DNA of 36,455 nucleotides from an uncultured Lachnospiraceae bacterium (lineage in GTDB: Bacteria > Bacillota > Clostridia > Lachnospirales > Lachnospiraceae): assembly GCA_902781655.1 (NCBI GenBank), contig CACZJZ010000031.1:1-36455 (forward strand). The letters run 5' to 3'. Below are positions 29,640 to 36,455 of the stretch, one piece after another; position 1 is the first letter of the stretch, and every line of letters starts with the position of its first letter. A program made the position numbers and the translations under genes. The notes beneath the pieces are model-generated. The model had not been told where the DNA came from, searched no databases, and saw nothing but the letters and a program-made list of their open reading frames with translations.

Positions 29640-32387
29640 ATGGAAGAAAGAAGGTCAAAGACGACAATGGAACATTACATTGTGACAGGCATGACGTGCG
29701 CGTCCTGCCAGGCCCATGTGGAGAAAGCTGTGGCAAAGGTGCCCGGCGTCAAATCGGTCAGCGTCTCCCTGCTGACCAATTCGATGGCTGTGGACGGGAC
29801 GGCATCGGACGAACAGGTGATCAAGGCGGTGGAGGATGCCGGATACGGCGCAAGGCCGCAGGCGGCGGGAGGGAAACCGGCTGGCGCATTCGATGCGGGC
29901 GGATCCGGGCCAGCCGCGTCGGCCAGGCTGGCGGCTGAGGAGGAAGCACTGAAGGACACAGAGACGCCGAAGCTTGTGCGCCGGCTTGAATTGTCCATCG
30001 CTTTTCTGATCCTTCTGATGTATATCACGATGGGCCACAACATGCTGAACTGGCCGCTGCCGGGCTTTCTGGTGCACAACCACCTCGGCCTCGCGCTGAC
30101 CCAGATGCTGCTCGCCCTGACGGTGATGATCATCAACCGGGCGTTCTTTATCTCCGGCTTCAAGTCGCTGTTCCACGGCGCGCCCAACATGGATGCCCTC
30201 GTGGCGCTCGGCTCCAGCGTCTCCTTCGGATGGTCCGTGTATATCTTCTACCGGATGACCTGGATGATCACCGGCGGCGCCGCCAACATGGACCTCATGG
30301 AGCTTTACCACAACGAATTATATTTTGAATCAGCAGCCATGATACCGGCGCTCATCACAGTCGGCAAGACGCTGGAATCCCTGTCGAAGGGACGCACGAC
30401 GGATGCCCTGAAGAATCTGATGAAAATGGCGCCGAAGACCGCGGTGGTGGAACGCGGCGGCAGTGAGGTGACGGTCGGCATCGACGATGTCAGAATCGGC
30501 GATATCTTTGTGGTCAGGCCGGGCGAGGCCATTCCGGTGGATGGCGTGATCGTGGATGGCGAGACAGCGGTGGATGAGTCCGCGCTGACAGGAGAATCCG
30601 TCCCGGTGGATAAAACTGCCGGCGATGCGGTCAGTGCGGCGACAATCAATCAGTCCGGCTTCATCCGGGCGCAGGCGTCGCGCGTGGGAGAGGACACAAC
30701 CTTTTCCCAGATCATTCAGATGGTCTCGGACGCGGCCGCGACCAAGGCGCCGATCGCGCGGATCGCGGACCGCGTGTCGGGTGTGTTTGTGCCCGCCGTG
30801 ATCGCCATTGCGGCGCTGGTCTTCATCTGCTGGCTGTTTGCCGGACAGAACGTCGCCTTCTCGCTCGAGCGGGCCATCACCGTACTTGTCATCTCCTGCC
30901 CCTGCGCCCTTGGCCTCGCGACACCCGTCGCGATCATGGTGGGCAATGGCATGGGCGCCCGCAGCGGCGTGCTCTTCAAGACTTCCGAGGCGCTCGAGAA
31001 CGCAGGCAAAATTCAGCTTGCCGCGCTTGACAAAACTGGTACGATTACGGAAGGAAGGCCGGAGGTCACGGACCTGATTCCCGCGGCGGGCGTCACGGAG
31101 AGTGAGCTTCTCCGCAAAGCGTATGCGCTGGAGAAGAAGAGCGAACATCCTCTTGCGCGGGCGATTGTCGCACATGTGGAGAACCACGCTGGCGCAGCCG
31201 GGGCGGGACAGAGCGGAGATGAAGTCACAGATTTTGCCGCGCTGTCAGGCAACGGGCTGGCGGGAAAGCTGGACGGACATGTGCTGCACGGAGGGTCTGG
31301 GCGGTTCATTGCGACGCTCGCTTCCATCCCGGCAGATCTCGCGGAGAAGGCGGACGCGCTGGCCGAGCAGGGCAGGACACCGCTGTATTTTGAGGAAGAC
31401 GGAAGGCTTCTCGGCATCATCGCCGTGGCCGATGTGATCAAGCCGGATTCCGCGCAGGCGGTAAGGCAGCTGCAGAAGATGGGCATCGAGGTCGTGATGC
31501 TGACCGGAGACAATGCGCGCACGGCGAGAGCCATCGGAAAGCAGGCCGGTGTGGACCGCGTCGTCGCGGGCGTGCTGCCGGACGGAAAGGAAGCGGTCAT
31601 CCGGGAGCTGCAGAAGCGGGGCCGGGTGGCGATGGTCGGAGACGGCATCAATGACGCGCCGGCACTCACCCGGGCGGACACCGGCATCGCGATCGGGGCA
31701 GGCACCGATGTGGCCATTGATTCGGCGGATGTCGTGCTGATGAATTCGAAGCTGACAGATGTCGCGGCGGCGGTGCGGCTGTCCAGGGCGACGCTCCGCA
31801 ACATTCACGAGAATCTGTTCTGGGCCTTTGCCTACAATGTGATTCTCATTCCGGTGGCGGCGGGTATTTACCCGGGGGTTCGGATCAATCCGATGATCGG
31901 CGCGGCGGCCATGGCGCTCTCAAGCTTCACCGTCTGCATGAATGCGCTGAGGCTGAATCTGTTCCGGGTCCATGACGACTCTCACGACAGACCGCTCCGT
32001 CACAGGGCGCTGCCGGAGGAGCGCCGTCTGGAAACAGAGAAGAGACCGGCAGAGGAAGCAGCGGCAACGGGAGCAGAGGCAGCGGAAGCAACCATGGCGG
32101 AAGCTGCGGCACCGGGAGCAACCGCAACGGAAACATTGACAGCGGAAACATCGAAGAAAAAAGAGGAGGAAACAACGATGACTAAGACAGCGAAGATCCA
32201 GGGTATGATGTGCGAGCACTGCGAGATGCATGTGAAGAAGGCGCTCGAGGCGCTTGACGGTGTCGAGGGAGCGGTGGTATCCCATGAGAGCGGGACGGCC
32301 GTCATCACCGAGAGCCATGAGGTTCCGGAGGCGGAAATCAAAAAGGCCGTCGAGGACGCAGGGTACGAGTTTGTGAGCCTTTCCTGA
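29640..32387 (+). CDS. copA: Copper-exporting P1B ATPase CopA with C-terminal CopZ-like domain
   Basis: 915 residues from ATG 29640 (GGAAGTG upstream; an in-frame ATG at 29625 is weaker). It pumps Cu(I) out of the cytoplasm. An N-terminal HMA domain carries GMTCASC (Cys20, Cys23). Eight TMs follow, with [11 protein letters not shown] (Cys420, Cys422), DKTGT (Asp464), SEHPLA, TGES and GDGINDAP. After the last TMs (~residue 780) an Ala/Glu-rich low-complexity linker leads to a second HMA domain at ~847-915, with [14 protein letters not shown] (Cys858, Cys861). A C-terminal HMA domain is unusual for CopA. AGGAGG sits 8 nt before the in-frame ATG 32178 that begins this domain, so it looks like a fused copZ gene that may still be translated alone. 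Confidence 0.93.
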   Translation: MEERRSKTTMEHYIVTGMTCASCQAHVEKAVAKVPGVKSVSVSLLTNSMAVDGTASDEQVIKAVEDAGYGARPQAAGGKPAGAFDAGGSGPAASARLAAEEEALKDTETPKLVRRLELSIAFLILLMYITMGHNMLNWPLPGFLVHNHLGLALTQMLLALTVMIINRAFFISGFKSLFHGAPNMDALVALGSSVSFGWSVYIFYRMTWMITGGAANMDLMELYHNELYFESAAMIPALITVGKTLESLSKGRTTDALKNLMKMAPKTAVVERGGSEVTVGIDDVRIGDIFVVRPGEAIPVDGVIVDGETAVDESALTGESVPVDKTAGDAVSAATINQSGFIRAQASRVGEDTTFSQIIQMVSDAAATKAPIARIADRVSGVFVPAVIAIAALVFICWLFAGQNVAFSLERAITVLVISCPCALGLATPVAIMVGNGMGARSGVLFKTSEALENAGKIQLAALDKTGTITEGRPEVTDLIPAAGVTESELLRKAYALEKKSEHPLARAIVAHVENHAGAAGAGQSGDEVTDFAALSGNGLAGKLDGHVLHGGSGRFIATLASIPADLAEKADALAEQGRTPLYFEEDGRLLGIIAVADVIKPDSAQAVRQLQKMGIEVVMLTGDNARTARAIGKQAGVDRVVAGVLPDGKEAVIRELQKRGRVAMVGDGINDAPALTRADTGIAIGAGTDVAIDSADVVLMNSKLTDVAAAVRLSRATLRNIHENLFWAFAYNVILIPVAAGIYPGVRINPMIGAAAMALSSFTVCMNALRLNLFRVHDDSHDRPLRHRALPEERRLETEKRPAEEAAATGAEAAEATMAEAAAPGATATETLTAETSKKKEEETTMTKTAKIQGMMCEHCEMHVKKALEALDGVEGAVVSHESGTAVITESHEVPEAEIKKAVEDAGYEFVSLS
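32164..32180 (+). promoter_or_regulatory. copZ: Internal ribosome binding site and start codon for a CopZ-like product in copA
   Basis: AGGAGG (32164-32169), an 8-nt spacer, and ATG 32178, in frame with copA. Initiation here would give a 69-residue protein beginning [20 protein letters not shown], the size and pattern of CopZ copper chaperones, ending at the copA stop (32387). Confidence 0.55.
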
Positions 32388-32436
32388 GCGATTTGGCGCG
32401 GAACGGGAAAAAAGAAGAGATGGACAGGCGACTGGT

Positions 32437-32556
32437 CAGAAGCCATACCTTGCAGGGAGGCCTGCACCATGGCTTCTGGCGACCGCTCATCATCGAGTAC
32501 GAAGCATGAGACGATGGCGGAGCCGCCGTATGGAATGGGGCAGATTTTATCTGCCC
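32437..32556 (+). ncRNA. Candidate structured RNA element, copy 1 (leader of membrane protein gene)
   Basis: Starts with a strong hairpin: CAGAAGCCAT (32437-32446) with ATGGCTTCTG (32469-32478) and inner TGCAGG/CCTGCA. Bases 32474-32555 align without gaps to 36141-36222 (58 of 82 identical by hand count). The last part is a perfect hairpin GGGCAGAT-TTT-ATCTGCCC (32538-32556). The ribosome binding site of the next gene follows 13 nt later. The element is not coding: mismatches are spread over all codon positions and stops occur. Confidence 0.5.
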
Positions 32557-32585
32557 TATTCGACTGTAATAAGGAGAAGCGGGCG

Positions 32586-33284
32586 ATGCGCAACACGGCA
32601 GAGGGAAACAAAGCAAAGAGCAGAATGCCGGAGATCGGCGAGGCGGTATTTGACATCGGATATCTGTTGTTTGATCTGGTGGCCGCCATCGTATTTTTTG
32701 TGAGGGCGGATGGCCGGACGGTCTTCCTGCTGTACGGCGCACTGGCGCTGATTCTGGGAGGCGGGGATGCGTTTCATCTGCTGCCGCGGGTGTCGAGAGC
32801 GCTGCATGGAACGACGGAGAAGACGGAGTGGCGTCTTGGCCTCGGTCTGGCAGTTTCCTCGGTGACCATGACCGTGTTTTATATTTTGCTGATGTATATC
32901 TGGAAAGCGACATTTCCAGCGATCGCCCTGCCGGCGCCGATTGCCGCGCTTGTCTGGGGGACGGCACTGCTGCGCATCGCGATCTGTCTTTTCCCGCAGA
33001 ACAACTGGTTCCGGAAGGAGGGCAGTCCGCGCTGGTCGCTCTTCCGCAACGCGCCGTTTATCGTGACCGGCGTGTGTCTGGTGGTTCTCTACGTCATGTC
33101 CGGCAATGCCAATGGCTATGGTCTGTGGCGGATGGCCGCCGCGATTCTCATCAGCTTTGGCTGCTATCTTCCCGTGACCATCTGGGCGAAGAAAAGGCCT
33201 AAAATCGGTATGCTCATGATTCCCAAAACCTGCGCCTACATCTGGATGATCGCGATGGGGCTCGGGCTGCTCAGCAAAATCTGA
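32586..33284 (+). CDS. Polytopic membrane protein of unknown function
   Basis: 232 residues from ATG 32586 (AAGGAG 9 nt upstream); an upstream in-frame ATG at 32469 would translate the candidate RNA element and is rejected. About six to seven TM segments are visible: IGYLLFDLVAAIVFFV, VFLLYGALALILGG, LGLAVSSVTMTVFYILLMYI, IAALVWGTALLRIAICLF, FIVTGVCLVVLYVM, MAAAILISFGCYLPVTIW and YIWMIAMGLGLL. A loop GGGDAFHLLPRVSRAL after TM2 is the most distinctive motif. I do not recognise the family. It follows copA by ~200 bp, so it may be co-expressed with the copper genes, but the structured leader suggests separate control. Confidence 0.75.
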   Translation: MRNTAEGNKAKSRMPEIGEAVFDIGYLLFDLVAAIVFFVRADGRTVFLLYGALALILGGGDAFHLLPRVSRALHGTTEKTEWRLGLGLAVSSVTMTVFYILLMYIWKATFPAIALPAPIAALVWGTALLRIAICLFPQNNWFRKEGSPRWSLFRNAPFIVTGVCLVVLYVMSGNANGYGLWRMAAAILISFGCYLPVTIWAKKRPKIGMLMIPKTCAYIWMIAMGLGLLSKI

Positions 33285-33521
33285 GAGGACGGAGGATATC
33301 CTGATATTTATGGCCAACGGTTCCGGATGAATCGTGTGCGGGAATTTTACGATCGTTCCGATGTCTTTTTCGGTGGGGCGGAAATCGGTCTCGCGGAGAA
33401 ACGGAAAGTAAAGTATGATAAGAAGGTAAAAACGACACCGGATAGCCGCAGGGCGTAGAACGTATGATGCGCCTTGCGCGCAGTCGGTGCGGTCAGGGGG
33501 CGAGACAAAGGGAGGGTAAAC

Positions 33522-35372
33522 ATGAGCCGTTATTTCTGTAATCCAGTCAACATGAGCTACCGCTATCAGTTTAATGAGGGGCAGGGAGGCGGCTTCTCTC
33601 TGAACCGTGAGGCGGCGGACCCGTCGATGATTTTGTTCAGGGGGAAGTACTACATTTTTCCGAGCATGACCTGCGGCTTTCTGGTCAGTGAGGATATGGT
33701 GAACTGGCGTCAGGTGCCGCTGAAGAATGTACCGACATATGATTATGCGCCGGATGTGCGCGCGATCGGAGACTGGATGTATTTCTGCGCGAGCCGGCGC
33801 GGGACAATCTGCGATTTCTACCGCACGAAGGATCCGGAGTCCGGGGAGTTCGAGCGGATCCCGGGGACATTCGATTTCTGGGACCCGGATCTGTTTCTGG
33901 ATGATGACGGGAAACTCTATTTCTACTGGGGCTGCAGCAATGTCACGCCGATCTGGGGTGTGGAACTCGATCCGGAGACGATGCACCGGATCGGGGAGCC
34001 GAAGGTTCTCATCGGCGACAGCCATGACCGGCTGGGGTATGAGCGGATCGGAGAGGATCATCATCACCAGGCGGGAAGCGGCGCGGTCTTCAAAATCATG
34101 CAGACCATGATCGCGAAGCAGACAGGGTTGGAGCCGTCTCAGGTGACGGTGGAGATGGTGGAGAAGGCGCTTGAGGCGCTGCCGCCGGAGCAGCAGGAGA
34201 TGGCGAAGGCAGCCTTGTCGGATGCTCCCTATATCGAGGGGGCCTGGATGACAAAATACGAGGGGAAGTATTATCTGCAGTATGCCTGCCCGGGGGCGGA
34301 ATATAATGTCTACGCAGACGGCGTGTACGAGGGAGATTCCCCACTCGGACCGTTCCGGCCGGCGGCGAACAATCCGTTTTCCTACGAGCCGGGCGGATTC
34401 ATGCCCGGCGCTGGACATGGTTCCACCATGCAGGATCGGGAGAGAAGCTGGTGGCACACCGCGACGATGCGGATCTCGGTAAACCACACGTTTGAGCGGC
34501 GCATCGGCATCTGGCCGGCCGGTTTTGACAGGGACGGAGAGCTGTTCTGCAACCAGCGGTACGGAGACTGGCCGACGGACGCCGACAGACTTGCGAAGGA
34601 TCCCTTCGCGGAGCCTGACTGGATGCTGCTTTCCTATGGAAAGCCGGTCACGGCGTCCAGCGAGGAGTGCCCGGAGAAGGCGGCAGCGAACGCGGTCAAT
34701 GAAAATGTGCAGAACTGGTGGAAGGCTGCCGCGGACGACACCGCACAGACGCTGACGGTGGATCTCGGGGAAGACTGCACGGTAAATGCCGTGCAGGTGA
34801 ATTTTGCTGATGATTTTGGCACGGTAAAGGAGCTTCCGGCGGGCGCAAGCGCGCAGGGCGATCCCGGCCGCGGGCGGTATATCGAGGAGCGGGAATTCCG
34901 CACGAGGTGGCTGCTGGAGACGAGTGAGGACGGCGCGCACTATACAGTGCTGGAGGACAAACGGACGGCGGAGACGGATCTGCCGCACGACCTGGTTGTT
35001 CGGGCGGAGGGCGTGAAGGCGCGCTTTGTACGGCTCACCGTGACGGAGCTGCCTTATGGACAGAAGGCCTGCGTGTCGGGACTCCGCGTGTTCGGCCGCG
35101 GAAACGGCGCCGTGCCGGAGAAGGCCACGGCTGTCTCTGCGGTCCGCGATGAGGACCGGATGGGAATGACGGTCTCCTGGAAGGGAAACGGCACCGGATA
35201 TGAGGTGCTCTGGGGGCACGATCCGGAGAAGCTCTATCATGATTACCGCGTGTTCGGCAGAGAAACGGTCGAAATCAGGGCGCTGTCGTCGGACCAGGAC
35301 GCATACTGGGTGCGCGTGGATTCGTTCAATGAAAACGGGATTACCAGAGGCGAGACCATCAAGGCTGACTGA
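33522..35372 (+). CDS. GH43-family glycosidase with C-terminal carbohydrate-binding-type modules
   Basis: 616 residues from ATG 33522 (GGGAGGGTAAAC upstream), probably a cytoplasmic beta-xylosidase or alpha-L-arabinofuranosidase. The five-bladed propeller's three acidic residues are visible: base Asp33 in EAADPSMILF, pKa modulator Asp121 in FWDPDLFLDDDG, and acid Glu239 in APYIEGAWM. Between blades, residues ~190-232 form a helical insert (MIAKQTGLEPSQVTVEMVEK) not typical of the family. Residues ~370-535 resemble an F5/8-type C (discoidin) module, ending VKARFVRLTVTELPYGQKAC, and the last ~75 residues look like an Fn3-type domain (GMTVSWKGNGTGYEVLWG). There is no signal peptide. The FNR-like regulator follows after 19 nt and may be co-transcribed. 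Confidence 0.85.
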   Translation: MSRYFCNPVNMSYRYQFNEGQGGGFSLNREAADPSMILFRGKYYIFPSMTCGFLVSEDMVNWRQVPLKNVPTYDYAPDVRAIGDWMYFCASRRGTICDFYRTKDPESGEFERIPGTFDFWDPDLFLDDDGKLYFYWGCSNVTPIWGVELDPETMHRIGEPKVLIGDSHDRLGYERIGEDHHHQAGSGAVFKIMQTMIAKQTGLEPSQVTVEMVEKALEALPPEQQEMAKAALSDAPYIEGAWMTKYEGKYYLQYACPGAEYNVYADGVYEGDSPLGPFRPAANNPFSYEPGGFMPGAGHGSTMQDRERSWWHTATMRISVNHTFERRIGIWPAGFDRDGELFCNQRYGDWPTDADRLAKDPFAEPDWMLLSYGKPVTASSEECPEKAAANAVNENVQNWWKAAADDTAQTLTVDLGEDCTVNAVQVNFADDFGTVKELPAGASAQGDPGRGRYIEEREFRTRWLLETSEDGAHYTVLEDKRTAETDLPHDLVVRAEGVKARFVRLTVTELPYGQKACVSGLRVFGRGNGAVPEKATAVSAVRDEDRMGMTVSWKGNGTGYEVLWGHDPEKLYHDYRVFGRETVEIRALSSDQDAYWVRVDSFNENGITRGETIKAD

Positions 35373-35391
35373 TGGATCGGACTGTAAATTT

Positions 35392-36120
35392 ATGAAGGAA
35401 AACAACTGCGCGTGCAGGTTCAGCAATCAGGGCGAATACTGTATTTCCAACATCCGGCTCTTTCGGGATCTGCCGGCAACGATTCAGGAGCAGCTGATCG
35501 GCAAGGCGGTGCACTCTTCTTATGCCAGGGGGAGCTTTCTGGTGGCGAACGGAGACGAGATCCGCTCCGCACTGATCATCCGGAGCGGGAAGGTCAAAAT
35601 CTCCCGCTCCGAGGCCTCCGGGGAAGAGCATATTCTGGATGTGCTGCACGATGGGCAGGCAGTCTGGCACGGAATCTTTCTGAAGGACCATGTCTATCAT
35701 TACGATGTGATCTGCCTGACGGATGTGAAGCTCTGCGAAATTCCGCGGGAGGAGCTGCTCTCTGTGTTTCGGGAGAATCCGCAGGTCACGATGAATCTGA
35801 TCGGCATGCTGAGCACGGAGCTCGATGAGGCGGAGGAGAAGGCACTGCTGCTTTCCATCCGCGAGCCGAAGAAGCGGCTCGCGGAGTTCCTGCTGTATCG
35901 GGACCGCCGCTGCCTCGGCGGAGAAATTCATCTGAAGCTGGAGGACATCGCCGCCTCCGTTAATCTCCGCACCGAGACCGTGAGCCGGAACATCGCGCAG
36001 CTCGCAAGGGACGGGCTGATCGAGCGGAGGGGACGCGGCCGCCTGCGCGTGACGGATCGGGACAGACTGGCGGAGTTTGTCGCACAGCTGACGGAAACAA
36101 GGAAAAAACAGACGGATTGA
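35392..36120 (+). CDS. Crp/Fnr-family regulator with FNR-like cysteines
   Basis: 242 residues from ATG 35392 (weak ribosome binding site; 19 nt after the GH43 stop). An N-terminal cyclic-nucleotide-binding-type beta roll (~25-125) and long dimer helix precede a winged HTH. Its recognition helix LRTETVSRNIAQLARDGLIE has Glu-x-x-Ser-Arg, as in E. coli FNR. N-terminal Cys6, Cys8 and Cys17 (MKENNCACRFSNQGEYC), together with Cys115 in KLCEIPREEL, equivalent to the Cys122-Glu-Ile-Pro of E. coli FNR, make a four-cysteine set suited to an oxygen-labile [4Fe-4S] cluster, though the N-terminal spacing differs from FNR. No cAMP-binding arginine pattern is seen. Likely an anaerobic redox/oxygen sensor; targets unknown. 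Confidence 0.85.
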   Translation: MKENNCACRFSNQGEYCISNIRLFRDLPATIQEQLIGKAVHSSYARGSFLVANGDEIRSALIIRSGKVKISRSEASGEEHILDVLHDGQAVWHGIFLKDHVYHYDVICLTDVKLCEIPREELLSVFRENPQVTMNLIGMLSTELDEAEEKALLLSIREPKKRLAEFLLYRDRRCLGGEIHLKLEDIAASVNLRTETVSRNIAQLARDGLIERRGRGRLRVTDRDRLAEFVAQLTETRKKQTD

Positions 36121-36140
36121 TTGTGCATAAAAGCCGCCGT

Positions 36141-36222
36141 TTCTGGAGACCACTCATCGTCGTATGCGAAGCGCGAGAGGTTTGCGGATTCATCTTGTCG
36201 GGCAGGGCAGGTTTCATCTGCC
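36141..36222 (+). ncRNA. Candidate structured RNA element, copy 2
   Basis: Aligns without gaps to 32474-32555: TTCTGGAGACCACTCATCGT here against TTCTGGCGACCGCTCATCAT there. The distal hairpin is at exactly the same distance (65 nt): GGCAGGT-TTC-ATCTGCC (36206-36222). Here a G-U pair replaces the A-U pair of copy 1. The hairpin is followed by TTGCTTTGTTTTTCTC, so it may act as a terminator. A weaker 5' stem (CAGACGG 36109-36115 with CCG..TCTG 36137-36145) overlaps the end of the regulator gene. Confidence 0.5.
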
Positions 36223-36263
36223 TTGCTTTGTTTTTCTCAATCATATTTGTTTCAATGAAAATT

Positions 36264-36307
36264 GCGGCAAGGAATCCTGTGGTTTTAACCACGGGGGGAA
36301 TTGCCGC
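36264..36307. repeat. Hairpin at the 3' end of the IS200-type transposase
   Basis: Outer arms GCGGCAA (36264-36270) and TTGCCGC (36301-36307), inner arms GTGGTT (36279-36284) and AACCAC (36287-36292). It overlaps the transposase stop. Subterminal hairpins like this are recognised by IS200/IS605 transposases, so this may be the right-end structure. Confidence 0.45.
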
Positions 36308-36455
36308 CCTCATTTTCAGCCCGCATGTACTGGTTCTGAATATAACGCTCTACTATGTCTTTACTCATATTTCCAAGTGTACTCATATAATAACTGTTGG
36401 ACCAGAGATGTCCGCCCCACAATTTCTGATGCTTGATTTCTGGATGCTTCTTGAA
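36285..36455 (-). CDS. tnpA: IS200/IS605-family transposase TnpA, C-terminal part (runs off window)
   Basis: Minus-strand frame from the window edge to TAA at 36285 (56 residues). It reads KLWGGHLWSNSYYMSTLGNM and then SKDIVERYIQNQYMR, the conserved C-terminus of the Y1 HUH transposase (WgghfWspSYfv.TvGnvs.e.v..YIe.Q). The catalytic Tyr and HUH motif lie outside the window or earlier in the protein, so completeness cannot be judged. The tail after IQNQ (YMRAENEGGNSPRG) is encoded by the hairpin region. Confidence 0.88.
   Translation of the reverse strand, partial: FKKHPEIKHQKLWGGHLWSNSYYMSTLGNMSKDIVERYIQNQYMRAENEGGNSPRG

Noticed and set aside
32469-32585. N-terminal extension of the membrane protein
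   Set aside because: This stretch is the candidate RNA element and ATG 32586 has AAGGAG at good spacing; the alignment with 36141-36222 does not behave like coding sequence.
32556-35426. 956-codon open frame on the minus strand
   Set aside because: Antisense to the membrane protein and the GH43 gene; no start-site support and no recognisable domain.

Overview
The window reads as chromosomal DNA of an anaerobic, gut-type Firmicute, most likely a Lachnospiraceae member. This is inferred from the strong GGAGG-type ribosome binding sites, the moderately high GC, the glycoside-hydrolase operons with AraC regulators, and the CsoR/CopA and AmmeMemoRadiSam genes. No rRNA, tRNA or CRISPR array is visible.

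Layout. 1-1100: 5' part of an FMN-dependent alpha-hydroxy-acid oxidoreductase (minus strand, cut by the window edge) with a hairpin-rich leader, then fused relics of uvrA and an HxlR regulator. 1195-8992: glycoside-use locus 1: an AraC regulator divergent from a GPH sugar:cation symporter, a family 2 glycosidase and a GH78 alpha-L-rhamnosidase. 9008-12431: decayed, more AT-rich accessory stretch: sugar-isomerase and aldo/keto-reductase relics, an intact DinJ/RelE-type toxin-antitoxin pair, a Doc relic abutting a transposase relic, a flavodoxin-like gene and a DUF1622 membrane protein. 12501-20956: locus 2: truncated AraC, TM2-domain relic, beta-glucuronidase, GH31 alpha-xylosidase/glucosidase, sugar isomerase/epimerase, broken thuA and phosphoglucomutase. 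21203-23737: Zn/Cd-type P1B ATPase with an ArsR/SmtB-type operator, a cluster of palindromic repeats and an ArsR repressor. 23764-27139: AmmeMemoRadiSam genes (Memo-AMMECR1 fusion and radical SAM enzyme) and an acetamidase/formamidase-like gene. 27184-28782 (minus): serine hydrolase. 29033-33284: CsoR-controlled copper export operon with a CopA that carries a CopZ-like domain at its C-terminus, then a polytopic membrane protein. 33522-36120: GH43 enzyme plus an FNR-like regulator with cysteine candidates for an Fe-S cluster. 36285-36455 (minus): end of an IS200/IS605 transposase.

How the parts work together. The two glycoside loci together could remove rhamnose, hexose/uronate and alpha-xyloside/glucoside decorations from plant or host glycosides inside the cell (none of these enzymes has an obvious signal peptide), and phosphoglucomutase would feed glucose-1-P into glycolysis. 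The two metal ATPases each sit with a cognate repressor and a recognisable operator.

The most unusual signals are non-coding: (i) two ungapped, diverged copies of an ~82-nt probable structured RNA (32474-32555 and 36141-36222); (ii) a hairpin plus Shine-Dalgarno module in front of three unrelated genes (near 653, 12042 and 17477); (iii) GCAAAA/TTTTGC palindromes; (iv) a 37-bp unit with terminal inverted repeats, present once singly and once as a 35-bp-arm near-perfect palindrome; and (v) a strong internal ribosome binding site inside copA that could yield a free CopZ-like chaperone. Several relics (uvrA/hxlR, isomerase/AKR, doc/transposase, AraC/TM2, thuA) show repeated deletion or recombination.
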